DNA of 9,545 bases from Planctomycetota bacterium (GTDB taxonomy: Bacteria; Planctomycetota; Planctomycetia; Pirellulales; Thermoguttaceae), in the NCBI GenBank assembly GCA_013202535.1, contig JABMRP010000379.1:1-9545 (forward strand), written 5' to 3'. Shown one piece after another: positions 1-6,746 of this stretch. The notes beneath the pieces are model-generated. The model saw only the letters and a program-made list of their open reading frames with translations, made no database searches and was not told the origin of the DNA. A program made the translations under genes and the position numbers. How positions within the stretch are numbered: position 1 is the stretch's first letter; the number at the start of each line of letters is the position of its first letter.

Positions 1-618
1 CTGCCCTCCGACGCGGGCGCTCAGTACGATCGGGTCGAGGTGTTCGCCGCCGCCGATGTTTGCCCGCAAGTCACCTGGGGGACCAATCCGGGACAGGTCG
101 TCTCGATCGACGGCACGGTCCCCGATCCGGCCGGGGTCGACGATCCGACCGACCGCAAGGCGATGGCCGCGGCCTTGAAGTACATGGACTTGAAGCCCGG
201 CACGCCCATGGTGTCGATTCCCATCCAGCGGGTGTTCATCGGTTCCTGCACCAACGGCCGGATCGAGGATTTTCGTGCAGCGGCGGCCGTGGTGCGCGGG
301 TATCGGGTGGCCGACGGGGTCGAGGCGATGGCCGTGCCGGGCAGCGGATTGGTGAAGCGACAGGCCGAGGCCGAAGGGTTGGACAAGGTATTCATCGAAG
401 CGGGAATCGAGTGGCGCCAACCCGGTTGCAGTATGTGCCTGGCAATGAACCCCGACAAGTTGGAGCCGGGCCAGCGCTGCGCCTCGACGAGCAACCGAAA
501 CTTCGAGGGCCGGCAAGGCAAAGGAGGCCGCACGCACCTCGTTTCGCCCGCCATGGCCGCTGCCGCCGCGGTAGCCGGGCATTTTGTCGACGTACGGAAG
601 TGGGAGGGTAGGGGGTAG
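1..618 (+). CDS. leuC: 3-isopropylmalate dehydratase large subunit LeuC, C-terminal part
   Basis: This is the large subunit of isopropylmalate isomerase, which converts 2-isopropylmalate to 3-isopropylmalate in leucine synthesis. The frame is open from base 1, so the N-terminal half lies outside the window; 205 residues remain of a family length near 470. The three [4Fe-4S] cluster cysteines are visible: one in GSCTNGR (codon at 247) and two in CSMC (codons at 427 and 436). Their spacing of 60 and 3 residues matches what I recall for E. coli LeuC. The motif CLAMNPD and the ending GHFVDVR are also typical. The final residues KWEGRG and the TAG stop lie inside a G-rich tract, so the normal end of the protein has probably been altered by it. 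leuD follows 93 bp downstream. Aconitase relatives are less likely because leuD is the neighbour. Confidence 0.96.
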   Translation: MPSDAGAQYDRVEVFAAADVCPQVTWGTNPGQVVSIDGTVPDPAGVDDPTDRKAMAAALKYMDLKPGTPMVSIPIQRVFIGSCTNGRIEDFRAAAAVVRGYRVADGVEAMAVPGSGLVKRQAEAEGLDKVFIEAGIEWRQPGCSMCLAMNPDKLEPGQRCASTSNRNFEGRQGKGGRTHLVSPAMAAAAAVAGHFVDVRKWEGRG

Positions 619-642
619 GGACTGGGGACTAGGAATCAGGGG
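602..642 (+). repeat. G-run tract with quadruplex potential across the leuC stop
   Basis: Runs of G occur at 602-604, 606-608, 611-615, 618-620, 624-627 and 639-642. The first four are separated by loops of only 1, 2 and 2 bases, which fits the classic G-quadruplex pattern on the coding strand and in the mRNA. The leuC TAG stop (616-618) lies inside it. The units GGGACTGGGGACTAGG resemble short degenerate repeats I recall between Pirellulales genes, but this is memory rather than a search. It may therefore be a dispersed repeat that extended leuC by a few codons. Confidence 0.55.
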
Positions 643-652
643 ATTAGCCACG

Positions 653-674
653 CCCACGGGTTGCATCCCGTGGG
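653..674. repeat. Perfect 8-bp palindrome in the leuC-leuD gap
   Basis: CCCACGGG at 653-660 and CCCGTGGG at 667-674 are exact inverse complements separated by the six-base loop TTGCAT. They would form a GC-rich hairpin in the leuC-leuD transcript, 37 bp before the leuD start. No T-run follows, so it is not a standard intrinsic terminator. The pattern resembles REP-like palindromic units that I recall in planctomycete intergenic DNA. It could also shield the mRNA or affect leuD translation. Confidence 0.6.
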
Positions 675-711
675 TCGAGGGAAAGCTCGAAGAGCAGAAA
701 GAAGTTTCGCC

Positions 712-1305
712 ATGAAGCCGTTTCGCACACACACGGGATTGGTCTTGCCGATGGATCGGTCGAACGTGGATACCGATCAGATCATTCCCAAGCAGTTTCT
801 CAAGCGGATCGAGCGGACCGGGTTCGGCCAGTTCCTGTTCTTCGACTGGCGTTTTCTCGACGACGGGTCGAATAATCCCGAGTTCGAGTTGAACCACCCC
901 CAGCATGCCGGGGCCAGCGTGCTCTTGGCGCGGCGCAATTTCGGTTGTGGCTCCAGCCGCGAACACGCGCCTTGGGCGTTGGAAGACTACGGCTTTCGCG
1001 TGGTCATTGCGCCCAGCTTCGGCGATATCTTTTTCAACAACTGTTTCAAGAACGGCATGCTGCCGCTGGTCCTGGACGAAGCAACCGTCGACGACCTCTT
1101 CGCCCGCGCCGCCGCCAACTCGGGCTACACGTTGACGGCCGACCTGCAGCAATGCACGCTGGTCGACGATCACGGCTTGTCGCTTTCGGTGGAGGTCGAC
1201 GAGTTTCGCCGCCACTGCCTACTCAACGGCCTGGACGACATCGCCCTGACGCTGGAAAACGAGCCGAAAATCGCCGCCTATGAAGAGGTCCGTGGGATTG
1301 CGTAA
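712..1305 (+). CDS. leuD: 3-isopropylmalate dehydratase small subunit LeuD
   Basis: This is the small subunit that pairs with LeuC to form isopropylmalate isomerase in the cytoplasm. It has 197 residues, close to the usual 200. Visible family motifs are NVDTDQIIPKQFL (18-30), the swivel-domain loop NFGCGSSREHAPWAL (76-90) that supplies substrate contacts, and PSFGDIFFNNCFKNGMLP (101-118). The ATG at 712 was chosen because the family begins with a short MKPF-type leader just before the conserved TGLVLPMDRSNVDTD stretch. An in-frame TTG at 661 would add residues encoded by the palindrome and was not used. No strong Shine-Dalgarno sequence is visible upstream. It lies in the same direction as leuC and is probably co-transcribed with it. 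The 3' end stops 6 bp from the convergent phosphatase gene. Confidence 0.96.
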   Translation: MKPFRTHTGLVLPMDRSNVDTDQIIPKQFLKRIERTGFGQFLFFDWRFLDDGSNNPEFELNHPQHAGASVLLARRNFGCGSSREHAPWALEDYGFRVVIAPSFGDIFFNNCFKNGMLPLVLDEATVDDLFARAAANSGYTLTADLQQCTLVDDHGLSLSVEVDEFRRHCLLNGLDDIALTLENEPKIAAYEEVRGIA

Positions 1306-1311
1306 GGAGAG

Positions 1312-2592
1312 TCACGCCGAGGCGTTTCCGCCGCTCTGGCGTGCTTGGGCCATGAGGTAGCTGATCGCCTGGGCGGTGCGTGCCACGGCCGTGCGGAAGT
1401 CGTCCCCGTCGGCGGCAGCGGCGGCCTCGCGGGAGATCTTGAGGAGGGGTTCCCACTCGATTGCCCAGTTCTCGCCTTCGGCCGCCTCTTGCAGTTCCCG
1501 GCAGGTTTGCGCGATCCCGTCGAAAAAAGCGCGCGTGGGCGTGCAGTCGAATTGGGTGTAGGGGCCTTGGCCATGACGGCGGCCGTCGAACTCTTCGTCG
1601 GAACCTCCGGGACCGTAACGTTGCACCAAGGCCAGAACGGCGGCCACCGCGGCGCCGATTCCGCTGGCCATTGCTACCACGTTATGTCCCATGGCGACCA
1701 GTCCCACGGCCGCCAGACAGCAGACGCCAATCGCCGTCCAAAGCGCCGGATGCACGGGTCGAGCGGCTCGGCCGGACTCTTCTTCCTCGACATCCCTCCC
1801 ATCGGAAACGGGAGGCGTGCCCGTCACGCGGACGATCACCGTGGTGATGTTGTCGGGCCCGCCGCGAAGGTTGGCCAGATCGACCAGCGCCTGAGCGGCG
1901 ATTCTTGGAGGCAGGCAATTGGCGAGCGTGCCGATCTCTTCATCGGAGACCGGACCGCTGAGCCCGTCGCTGCAGAGCAGGAACGTGTCGCCCACCTTCA
2001 ACGGGAAAGGCCCTTCCAGATCGACCTCGACCGAAGGGTTGGGCCCCAGCGAGCGGGTGATGACGTTGCTGGGGATGTAGTCGGGCGCTTTCTCGCCGGC
2101 GGGAATCTGCCCGGCCGCCCGCATTTCCCAGACCAGACTGTGGTCGAACGTCAACTGCTCGAAGCGGTCGGCTCGAAGGCGATACGCCCGGCTGTCACCC
2201 ACGTGGCCCAGCACTGCCCCCTGGGGAAGCAGTAGCATGACCGTGCATGTGGTTCCCATCCCCTTGAAATCGCTGCTGGCTTGTCCCCGAGCATGGATCT
2301 GCTGGTTGGTCTCGGTGAGTGCCGCGCGGAGGGCGTCGGGCGGCGACTGGTCGCGCCGTTTCTGGTAGGACAAGGGAACGAGGTCGGCGGCCAGTTCGCT
2401 GGCCAGTTCGCCGGCCGCGTGGGCTCCCATGCCGTCGGCCACCGCGAATAAGTGCCCCTGCTTCATCCAGAGGGGATGGCTGCCGGCCAAGGCCACGGCC
2501 AGAGCATCCTGGTTGTTGCCGCGCCGCAATCCCAGATCGCTCAACGCTGCATGTTCCAACCAATCGACGTGGGTTGCGTCATCTGCATTCAT
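1312..2592 (-). CDS. PP2C-family Ser/Thr phosphatase with C-terminal membrane helices
   Basis: This is a 426-residue metal-dependent protein phosphatase that would remove phosphate from Ser/Thr, usually opposing Hanks-type kinases. The PP2C motifs appear in order: RRGNNQD (23-29), ADGMGAH (52-58), MGTTCTVML (112-120), GHVGDSRAYR (129-138), LTFDHSLV (147-154), NVITRSLG (176-183), LLCSDGLSG (205-213) and GGPDNIT (244-250). The metal-binding aspartates would be D29, D53, D209 and D247. An acidic linker (267-272) leads to two membrane helices (about 284-301 and 304-324). A soluble helical tail of about 100 residues follows, which I do not recognise. The ATG at 2592 was chosen because conserved PP2C sequence begins about 15 residues later. 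The frame stays open upstream but reads as low-quality sequence near the start. It is divergent from the PEGA lipoprotein gene. No kinase lies in the window. Confidence 0.93.
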   Translation of the reverse strand: MNADDATHVDWLEHAALSDLGLRRGNNQDALAVALAGSHPLWMKQGHLFAVADGMGAHAAGELASELAADLVPLSYQKRRDQSPPDALRAALTETNQQIHARGQASSDFKGMGTTCTVMLLLPQGAVLGHVGDSRAYRLRADRFEQLTFDHSLVWEMRAAGQIPAGEKAPDYIPSNVITRSLGPNPSVEVDLEGPFPLKVGDTFLLCSDGLSGPVSDEEIGTLANCLPPRIAAQALVDLANLRGGPDNITTVIVRVTGTPPVSDGRDVEEEESGRAARPVHPALWTAIGVCCLAAVGLVAMGHNVVAMASGIGAAVAAVLALVQRYGPGGSDEEFDGRRHGQGPYTQFDCTPTRAFFDGIAQTCRELQEAAEGENWAIEWEPLLKISREAAAAADGDDFRTAVARTAQAISYLMAQARQSGGNASA

Positions 2593-3004
2593 AGCGTAAG
2601 CGATAGGAAGAGAGGATCGGTGGATGGGCTGGCAGCCAATGGACAGTCCTATTCTAGTTGGACAATGCCAGGGGAACCAGCCCGGGGGGGCCTGCCAGCC
2701 CGTGGAAAATGCGTGGAACCGTGAAAACGGGGGCCATTTCCCCTCGTGATGACGCTTCCGCGTCGTCACGCCCGGCGCGGATACTTTGCGTCCTTGTGTC
2801 ATTGTAAACCGTTGTGTCGCAATGTCTTGCGGTTCATCGGCGCAGGGAATCCAGACCTCGCCTCCCGTGCTCTGCACGGAAACGCGGCAGCCATCCCCCC
2901 ACGAATGGCCGTCTTCACCCGGTCCTTCCAAGATGCCGAATCCGATCTGGCGGCCAGCGGCACCGATCACTATACTCCCCCTTCCCCCCATCATCCGAGT
3001 ACAC
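2593..3004. promoter_or_regulatory. Divergent intergenic region between the phosphatase and PEGA lipoprotein genes
   Basis: These 412 bp separate two genes that point away from each other, so promoters for both should lie here. On the - strand a TAGAAT-like -10 hexamer occurs at 2651-2656, 59 bp before the phosphatase start, without a good -35. On the + strand TATACT at 2971-2976 is a possible -10 for the lipoprotein gene, also without a clear -35. Both are weak calls. A strong hairpin lies at 2745-2770. The stretch of about 2790-2970 has coding-like composition on the - strand, with a GTG at 2970 preceded by GGGGGAG; this is discussed as a finding because it could be a small gene, a remnant or chance. 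Confidence 0.4.
2745..2770. other. 11-bp hairpin in the divergent intergenic region
   Basis: CGTGATGACGC at 2745-2755 can pair with GCGTCGTCACG at 2760-2770 across a four-base loop, giving 11 pairs, one of them a G-T wobble. Read on the - strand (the direction of the phosphatase leader) the loop is GGAA, which fits the stable GNRA tetraloop class. No T-run follows on either strand, so it does not look like an intrinsic terminator. It could be an RNA element or an operator-like palindrome. Confidence 0.5.
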
Positions 3005-3616
3005 ATGATCGCTTTCCTTTCATCGCCGGCCCGTCGGCCCTTTCGACGTCTCGTCGTCCTGCTGGTGGCTGCTTCGTGCATCTGCCAGGTAGGATGCGTG
3101 CGCCGTCGGCTGACCATTCGTAGTCGTCCCGCCGGCGCGCGGGTGTACGTCGACGACCACGAAATCGGCACCACGCCCGTCTCGCACAAGTTCACCTACT
3201 ACGGCGGGCGCAAAATCCGTCTGGTCAAGGACGGTTACGAGACACTCACCACCAACCGCACGATCCGAATGCCGTGGTATCAGGTGCCGCCGTTGGACTT
3301 TTTCTCGGAGAATGTCGTCCCGATGGATTTGCACGACCAACACACGCTCGACTTCACCCTTCAGCCGCAAGTCGTCGTACCGTCGGGTCAGTTGCTCGGC
3401 CGAGCGGAGGAACTTCGCCGCCAGGCGAGGCAGGGCGCCGCGGCCGGACCCGCTGTGCCGGCGATGCAAGGCGGGGCGCCGCGAGTCATGTCGCCGACGC
3501 GGATTCCGACGTCGACGCCACCGCAGCCGATGACCTATCCGGCCAGTCCACTGCCCTCGGGGCCGGCGTTGCCTCGTCGGCTCCAAACGCTTCCCTCGGG
3601 TGGGCGGCCACTGTAG
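3005..3616 (+). CDS. PEGA-domain lipoprotein
   Basis: This is a 203-residue envelope protein of unknown exact role. The N-terminus has arginines (10, 11, 14, 15), a hydrophobic stretch (16-24) and three cysteines (25, 27, 31). Either C25 (AAS-C) or C31 (QVG-C) could be lipidated, though neither lipobox is ideal. Residues 36-81 form a PEGA domain: LTIRSRPAGARVYVDDHEIG, then TTPVSHKFTYYGG and IRLVKDGYETL. A short aromatic stretch follows (MPWYQVPPLDFFSENVVP, 90-107), then a second beta-like part ending DFTLQPQ, and finally a Pro/Gly/Ala-rich tail (from about 126) that is probably disordered. PEGA domains are surface beta-sandwiches often seen in planctomycete lipoproteins. The ATG at 3005 was chosen because it puts the signal peptide at the N-terminus; the open frame upstream lacks coding character. 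It converges on mlaD with a 22-bp gap. Confidence 0.82.
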   Translation: MIAFLSSPARRPFRRLVVLLVAASCICQVGCVRRRLTIRSRPAGARVYVDDHEIGTTPVSHKFTYYGGRKIRLVKDGYETLTTNRTIRMPWYQVPPLDFFSENVVPMDLHDQHTLDFTLQPQVVVPSGQLLGRAEELRRQARQGAAAGPAVPAMQGGAPRVMSPTRIPTSTPPQPMTYPASPLPSGPALPRRLQTLPSGGRPL

Positions 3617-3638
3617 AGAAGCCGCGTGGCCCGGCCCT

Positions 3639-4733
3639 CTATTGCTGCGTACCCCAGTCGCCGTAACCGCTCTTGATGCCCGCGCGACGCTGGAGGATAC
3701 CCGAACTGAGTTCTCCGGGGTGTCGGGCGATCTTGTCGGAGAAGACGCGCAGATCGTTGACCACCGGTTGAAGCTGGGCCATGATTCCGTCGACTCGCTG
3801 GGCGGCCCGATTGAGATTCTGATACAGGTCCGGGTTGTTCACGATTTGGCCGAGCGATCCCTCGCTGTTGTTGACCGCATCGCTGAACTTCGCCATGCGC
3901 GCCAGCAGCAATTCCAGATGCTCCAGCCCCCGATCAATGCGGTTGACGAGTTCGGGACCTCGGTCTCCCAGGGGTTTGGTCAGGCCGGAGAGGTTGCGAA
4001 GATTGCCCTGGACCAGTTCCATGGCCTCGTTCATCGTGGCCAAGGTGTCGCGGGTGTCTTTGAGAACTTCCGGTAGTTCGGCAATCGTATCGCGAAGCTT
4101 CCCACGAATTGCCGGATCGTTGAGCAGCTCGTTGACGCTGCCGGCGACCTCGCGAAAGTCGGTCATCGCCAGGTTCGTATTGTCGACGATCTGGTTGAGT
4201 TTCGTTTCATTGGTTTGCAGTATCCGGCGGACGTCTTGTGCCAGCAGGTCGACGCTCTGGGCCGTGCTGCCCACCTTGGCAACGACCTCTTCGAGGCTGG
4301 CTTCCAGATTGCCGACCAATTGCAGGGGATCGGTGCCGGTCGTCCCGATCAGTTCGGCGCCATCCTGGATAAAGACGTCGTCGGGATCGCCGGCGGGAAC
4401 GAACTGCAGTATGGCGTCGCCTCCCAGAAGCGACCCGCGAATTTGGCAGACGTCGTTCGTCAAGACATGGTCGTGGCGGACTGTGGCCGTGACTATGACG
4501 CCTTTCTGGTCGTCGGCGAACGCCACGTCGGTCACCTCGCCGATCCGCAGCCCAAACTTGCGAACCGGCGTGCCCTGCGAAACCCCCGGCGCCCGGGTGA
4601 ATCGAATGGTGACCGTATCGCGAGCCTGAAACATCTCGGGAAGCTCGCCCAACCAGATAACCAGTATCACGGCGATCATGCTCGTGGCCAGCACGACCAC
4701 GCCGACACGAAATTGTTTGATCCGATCGTCCAT
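3639..4733 (-). CDS. mlaD: MlaD-like MCE-domain lipid-transport protein
   Basis: This is the substrate-binding component of an Mla-type phospholipid (or other lipid) ABC transporter, anchored in the inner membrane and facing the periplasm. It has 364 residues, about twice the E. coli MlaD length that I recall (about 180). One N-terminal membrane helix (about 9-28) is followed by a single MCE domain (about 37-115), with motifs FTRAPGVSQGTPVRKFGLRIG and GSLLGGDAILQFVPAG. A long, mostly helical tail (about 140-335) follows, rich in Leu, Asn and Asp, with a GSLGQIVNNPDLYQNLNRA segment (292-310) typical of long-tailed MCE proteins. Such tails are known in other families to assemble into tubes that shield lipid. 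The start ATG lies 5 bp after the mlaF stop, so it is the third gene of the operon. mlaC and mlaB are not adjacent. Confidence 0.92.
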   Translation of the reverse strand: MDDRIKQFRVGVVVLATSMIAVILVIWLGELPEMFQARDTVTIRFTRAPGVSQGTPVRKFGLRIGEVTDVAFADDQKGVIVTATVRHDHVLTNDVCQIRGSLLGGDAILQFVPAGDPDDVFIQDGAELIGTTGTDPLQLVGNLEASLEEVVAKVGSTAQSVDLLAQDVRRILQTNETKLNQIVDNTNLAMTDFREVAGSVNELLNDPAIRGKLRDTIAELPEVLKDTRDTLATMNEAMELVQGNLRNLSGLTKPLGDRGPELVNRIDRGLEHLELLLARMAKFSDAVNNSEGSLGQIVNNPDLYQNLNRAAQRVDGIMAQLQPVVNDLRVFSDKIARHPGELSSGILQRRAGIKSGYGDWGTQQ

Positions 4734-4738
4734 GATAG

Positions 4739-5587
4739 TTACCCGTCCGTACCTTCCTGGGCGGTATTTTCTTCGGCGGTGGTTTCTCTCATTTCCATGA
4801 GTCGCTCGCCCGCTTCACCGCGAACAAACTGTCCGACGCGCGAGTCGGTCCCCGACTCGATCTGATTGGGGGGGCCGTCGAAGAGGATCTGCGGGGCGCC
4901 CGGCTTGAGTCTGGCCAGCGGGTAAAGCATGACCACCCGATCGGCGACTTTGCGGGTGGTGCGCATGTCGTGGGTGACGACGATACTGGTCACCGGATGG
5001 CGTTGCCGGGTCTTGAGGATCAACTGGTTGATCACGTCGCTCATGATCGGATCCAGGCCGGTCGTTGGCTCGTCGTAGAGAATGACTTCCGGTTCCAGCA
5101 CCAGCGCCCGGGCCAAACCGACTCGTTTTCGCATGCCGCCGGATAGCTCCGCCGGTTTCTTGTCGACGACATTTTCCGGCAGGCCGACTTCGGCCAATCG
5201 CTCGACCACGGTGCGGCGAATGTGCCCGGCATCGTGGCGGGTGTGTTGCCGCAGCGGAAAGGCGACGTTTTGGGCTACCGTCATGCTGTCGAACAAAGCG
5301 GCCTGCTGAAAGAGGAATCCGAATCGAATACGCTGCCCGGGGAGTTCCCGTTCGCTCAGATCAAAAAAGTCTCGCCCGTCGAAGAGAATCCGGCCGCGGG
5401 TGGGATGTATCAGTCCAATGATCGCCTTCAGCAGCACGGTCTTGCCGCAGCCGCTCTCGCCGATTATCGCGAGGGTCTGTCCGCGGGGGATCGTCAAGTT
5501 CAAGTCGCGCAGCACCGATTGCCGGCCGAACGTGACGCCGAGCCCTTCGACTTGAATCAGCGAGTTTTCGGAATCGGTTGCCGTCAC
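4739..5587 (-). CDS. mlaF: MlaF-like ABC transporter ATPase
   Basis: This is the cytoplasmic ATPase that powers the MlaE permease. With a GTG start at 5587 it has 282 residues. All ABC signatures are present: Walker A GESGCGKT (43-50), Q-loop FLFQQAALF (91-99), signature LSGGM (148-152), Walker B VILYDEP with catalytic E173 (168-174), D-loop GLDP and switch H206 in VVTHDM. The Q-loop region and LSGGMRKRVGLARAL are typical of the MlaF group. The GTG was chosen because it overlaps the mlaE TGA stop by four bases (GTGA), suggesting translational coupling, and because homology starts soon after (LIQVEGLGVTFG). A longer frame reaching 5752 would lie within mlaE and was rejected. The last 25 residues are an acidic, probably flexible tail. 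Confidence 0.95.
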   Translation of the reverse strand: MTATDSENSLIQVEGLGVTFGRQSVLRDLNLTIPRGQTLAIIGESGCGKTVLLKAIIGLIHPTRGRILFDGRDFFDLSERELPGQRIRFGFLFQQAALFDSMTVAQNVAFPLRQHTRHDAGHIRRTVVERLAEVGLPENVVDKKPAELSGGMRKRVGLARALVLEPEVILYDEPTTGLDPIMSDVINQLILKTRQRHPVTSIVVTHDMRTTRKVADRVVMLYPLARLKPGAPQILFDGPPNQIESGTDSRVGQFVRGEAGERLMEMRETTAEENTAQEGTDG

Positions 5588-6462
5588 AGCATCTGCCGCC
5601 CTTCCGGCCAAAGTGATGCGTAGAGACCTTCGAGAGAGATACCCAGCAGCAGGTCGAGAATCAGAATAACGACGAATGAGTAGACAAAGGCCGAAGTGGC
5701 CGCGCGTCCGACGCCCTCGGCCCCCGGGTCGCAATGGAATCCGCGATGGCAACTGATCAGCGCAATCGCGGCGCCGAAGAACAGACTCTTAAACACGCCG
5801 TTAAAGAGGTCAAACATACCGACGTACTGCTGCGAGTTCTCCATGTAGTGGTGGGCGTCGATTCCCAAAAAGTAGATGCTGTAGAAGGCACCGCCGACCA
5901 CTCCCATGAAGTCGGCCATCAGCGTGAGCGTGGGGATCATGATCAAACAGCCGAGAAACCGTGGCACCACGAGATAGTGGATCGGGTCGGCCCCCATGCT
6001 CGAAAGGGCGTCGATCTGCTCGGTTACCCGCATTGTACCCAGTTCCGCGGCAATCGAACTGCCCACGCGCCCGGCCAGCATGGTGGCGGCCAGCACGGGT
6101 CCCAACTCGCGCACCAGCGACATGTTGATCACCGCGCCCAGTCGCGTCTCCAATCCCAACATGTGGAATTGCGCGTAGCTTTGCACCGCCAAGACCATGC
6201 CGATAAACGTGCCGGTCAACGCCACCACCGGCAGGCTCAGCACCCCAATCTGGTAAAAGGCCGGGACGATCGTCTCTCGCCGGGCAAACCGGGTCACCAG
6301 CCAACGCATGGTGCGATAGGAGAACAGGCCGATATTGCCGAATTCGACCACCACGTTCATCGACAGTTCGCCCAAACCGGTGATCCGGTCGGCGGCCATC
6401 TCCGCCAGCCGGGTCGGCAAGCCAGGCGTGTGCGATTCGAGTGTTGAGGCATTGTCTGACAT
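5584..6462 (-). CDS. mlaE: MlaE-like ABC transporter permease
   Basis: This is the inner-membrane permease of the Mla lipid-transport complex, 292 residues and first in the operon. Typical family features are LTGTFIGMVLAVQSYAQF (82-99), LVRELGPVLAATMLAGRVGS (116-135), AAELGTMRVTEQIDALSSMG (138-157) with the conserved EQIDAL coupling motif, and PGAEGVGRAATSAFV (246-260). Hydrophobic segments lie at about 68-95, 105-135, 166-200, 222-238 and 256-280, giving the expected five or so membrane helices after an amphipathic N-terminal region. The N-terminus is about 60 residues and carries no extra STAS domain, so there is no MlaB fusion. The ATG at 6462 has only a weak upstream GGA. The stop overlaps the mlaF start. 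Confidence 0.95.
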   Translation of the reverse strand: MSDNASTLESHTPGLPTRLAEMAADRITGLGELSMNVVVEFGNIGLFSYRTMRWLVTRFARRETIVPAFYQIGVLSLPVVALTGTFIGMVLAVQSYAQFHMLGLETRLGAVINMSLVRELGPVLAATMLAGRVGSSIAAELGTMRVTEQIDALSSMGADPIHYLVVPRFLGCLIMIPTLTLMADFMGVVGGAFYSIYFLGIDAHHYMENSQQYVGMFDLFNGVFKSLFFGAAIALISCHRGFHCDPGAEGVGRAATSAFVYSFVVILILDLLLGISLEGLYASLWPEGRQML

Positions 6463-6746
6463 GGTCGTCCGTAACGTCTGGGCACGATTCGCGTAGCGTT
6501 CTTTGCCCCCACAGAGGGGTAAGCGGTGTTTCTCTCAGCGCAAACCGCCAGCGCACCTATCTCTTAGTTCGTCTGTGCCGAGCACACAGCTTCAATCAGT
6601 TGCGCCAGTCCGTCAGGCCTGGGTGGATACGGAAGATAGGCGAGGTGAGTCTTGTGGGGAACATGCAAGCAACGGACTCCCCGGGAAAACCCCTTGATTC
6701 CACGAAAGAGCGGCCCTCCTGGTGTTCGACAGGCGGCTAACTCCAG
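6463..6746. other. Intergenic gap between the SDR gene and mlaE
   Basis: This 284-bp gap separates two genes that both read on the - strand, so it should hold the SDR transcript end and probably the mla promoter. Only small inverted repeats are visible: TGTGC/GCACA with a three-base loop at 6574-6586, and CCCC/GGGG around 6507-6519. No T-run follows a strong stem, so I do not call a terminator. I see no convincing -35/-10 pair. Short open frames on the + strand lack coding character. Confidence 0.4.

Noticed and set aside
661..711. TTG start for leuD at 661
   Set aside because: It would encode residues from the palindrome; the ATG at 712 gives the usual family N-terminus and length.
1345..2235. 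+ strand open frame of 296 codons opposite the phosphatase gene
   Set aside because: Shadow of a frame carrying all PP2C motifs; no domain of its own.
2593..3195. N-terminal extension of the phosphatase to a start at 3195
   Set aside because: It would run across the PEGA gene start and signal peptide, and conserved PP2C sequence begins only after 2592. The coding-like subsection is kept as a separate finding.
5588..5752. Longer mlaF start at 5752
   Set aside because: The extra 55 residues overlap mlaE and are Arg-rich and unlike the family. The GTGA overlap at 5587 is a typical coupled start.
5734..6447. + strand open frame of 237 codons opposite mlaE
   Set aside because: His/Gln/Arg-rich product without motifs, a shadow of the conserved permease frame.
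6679..6693. GGG-AAAA-CCC inverted repeat as terminator of the acyl module
   Set aside because: The stem is only three or four pairs and no T-run follows on the - strand.
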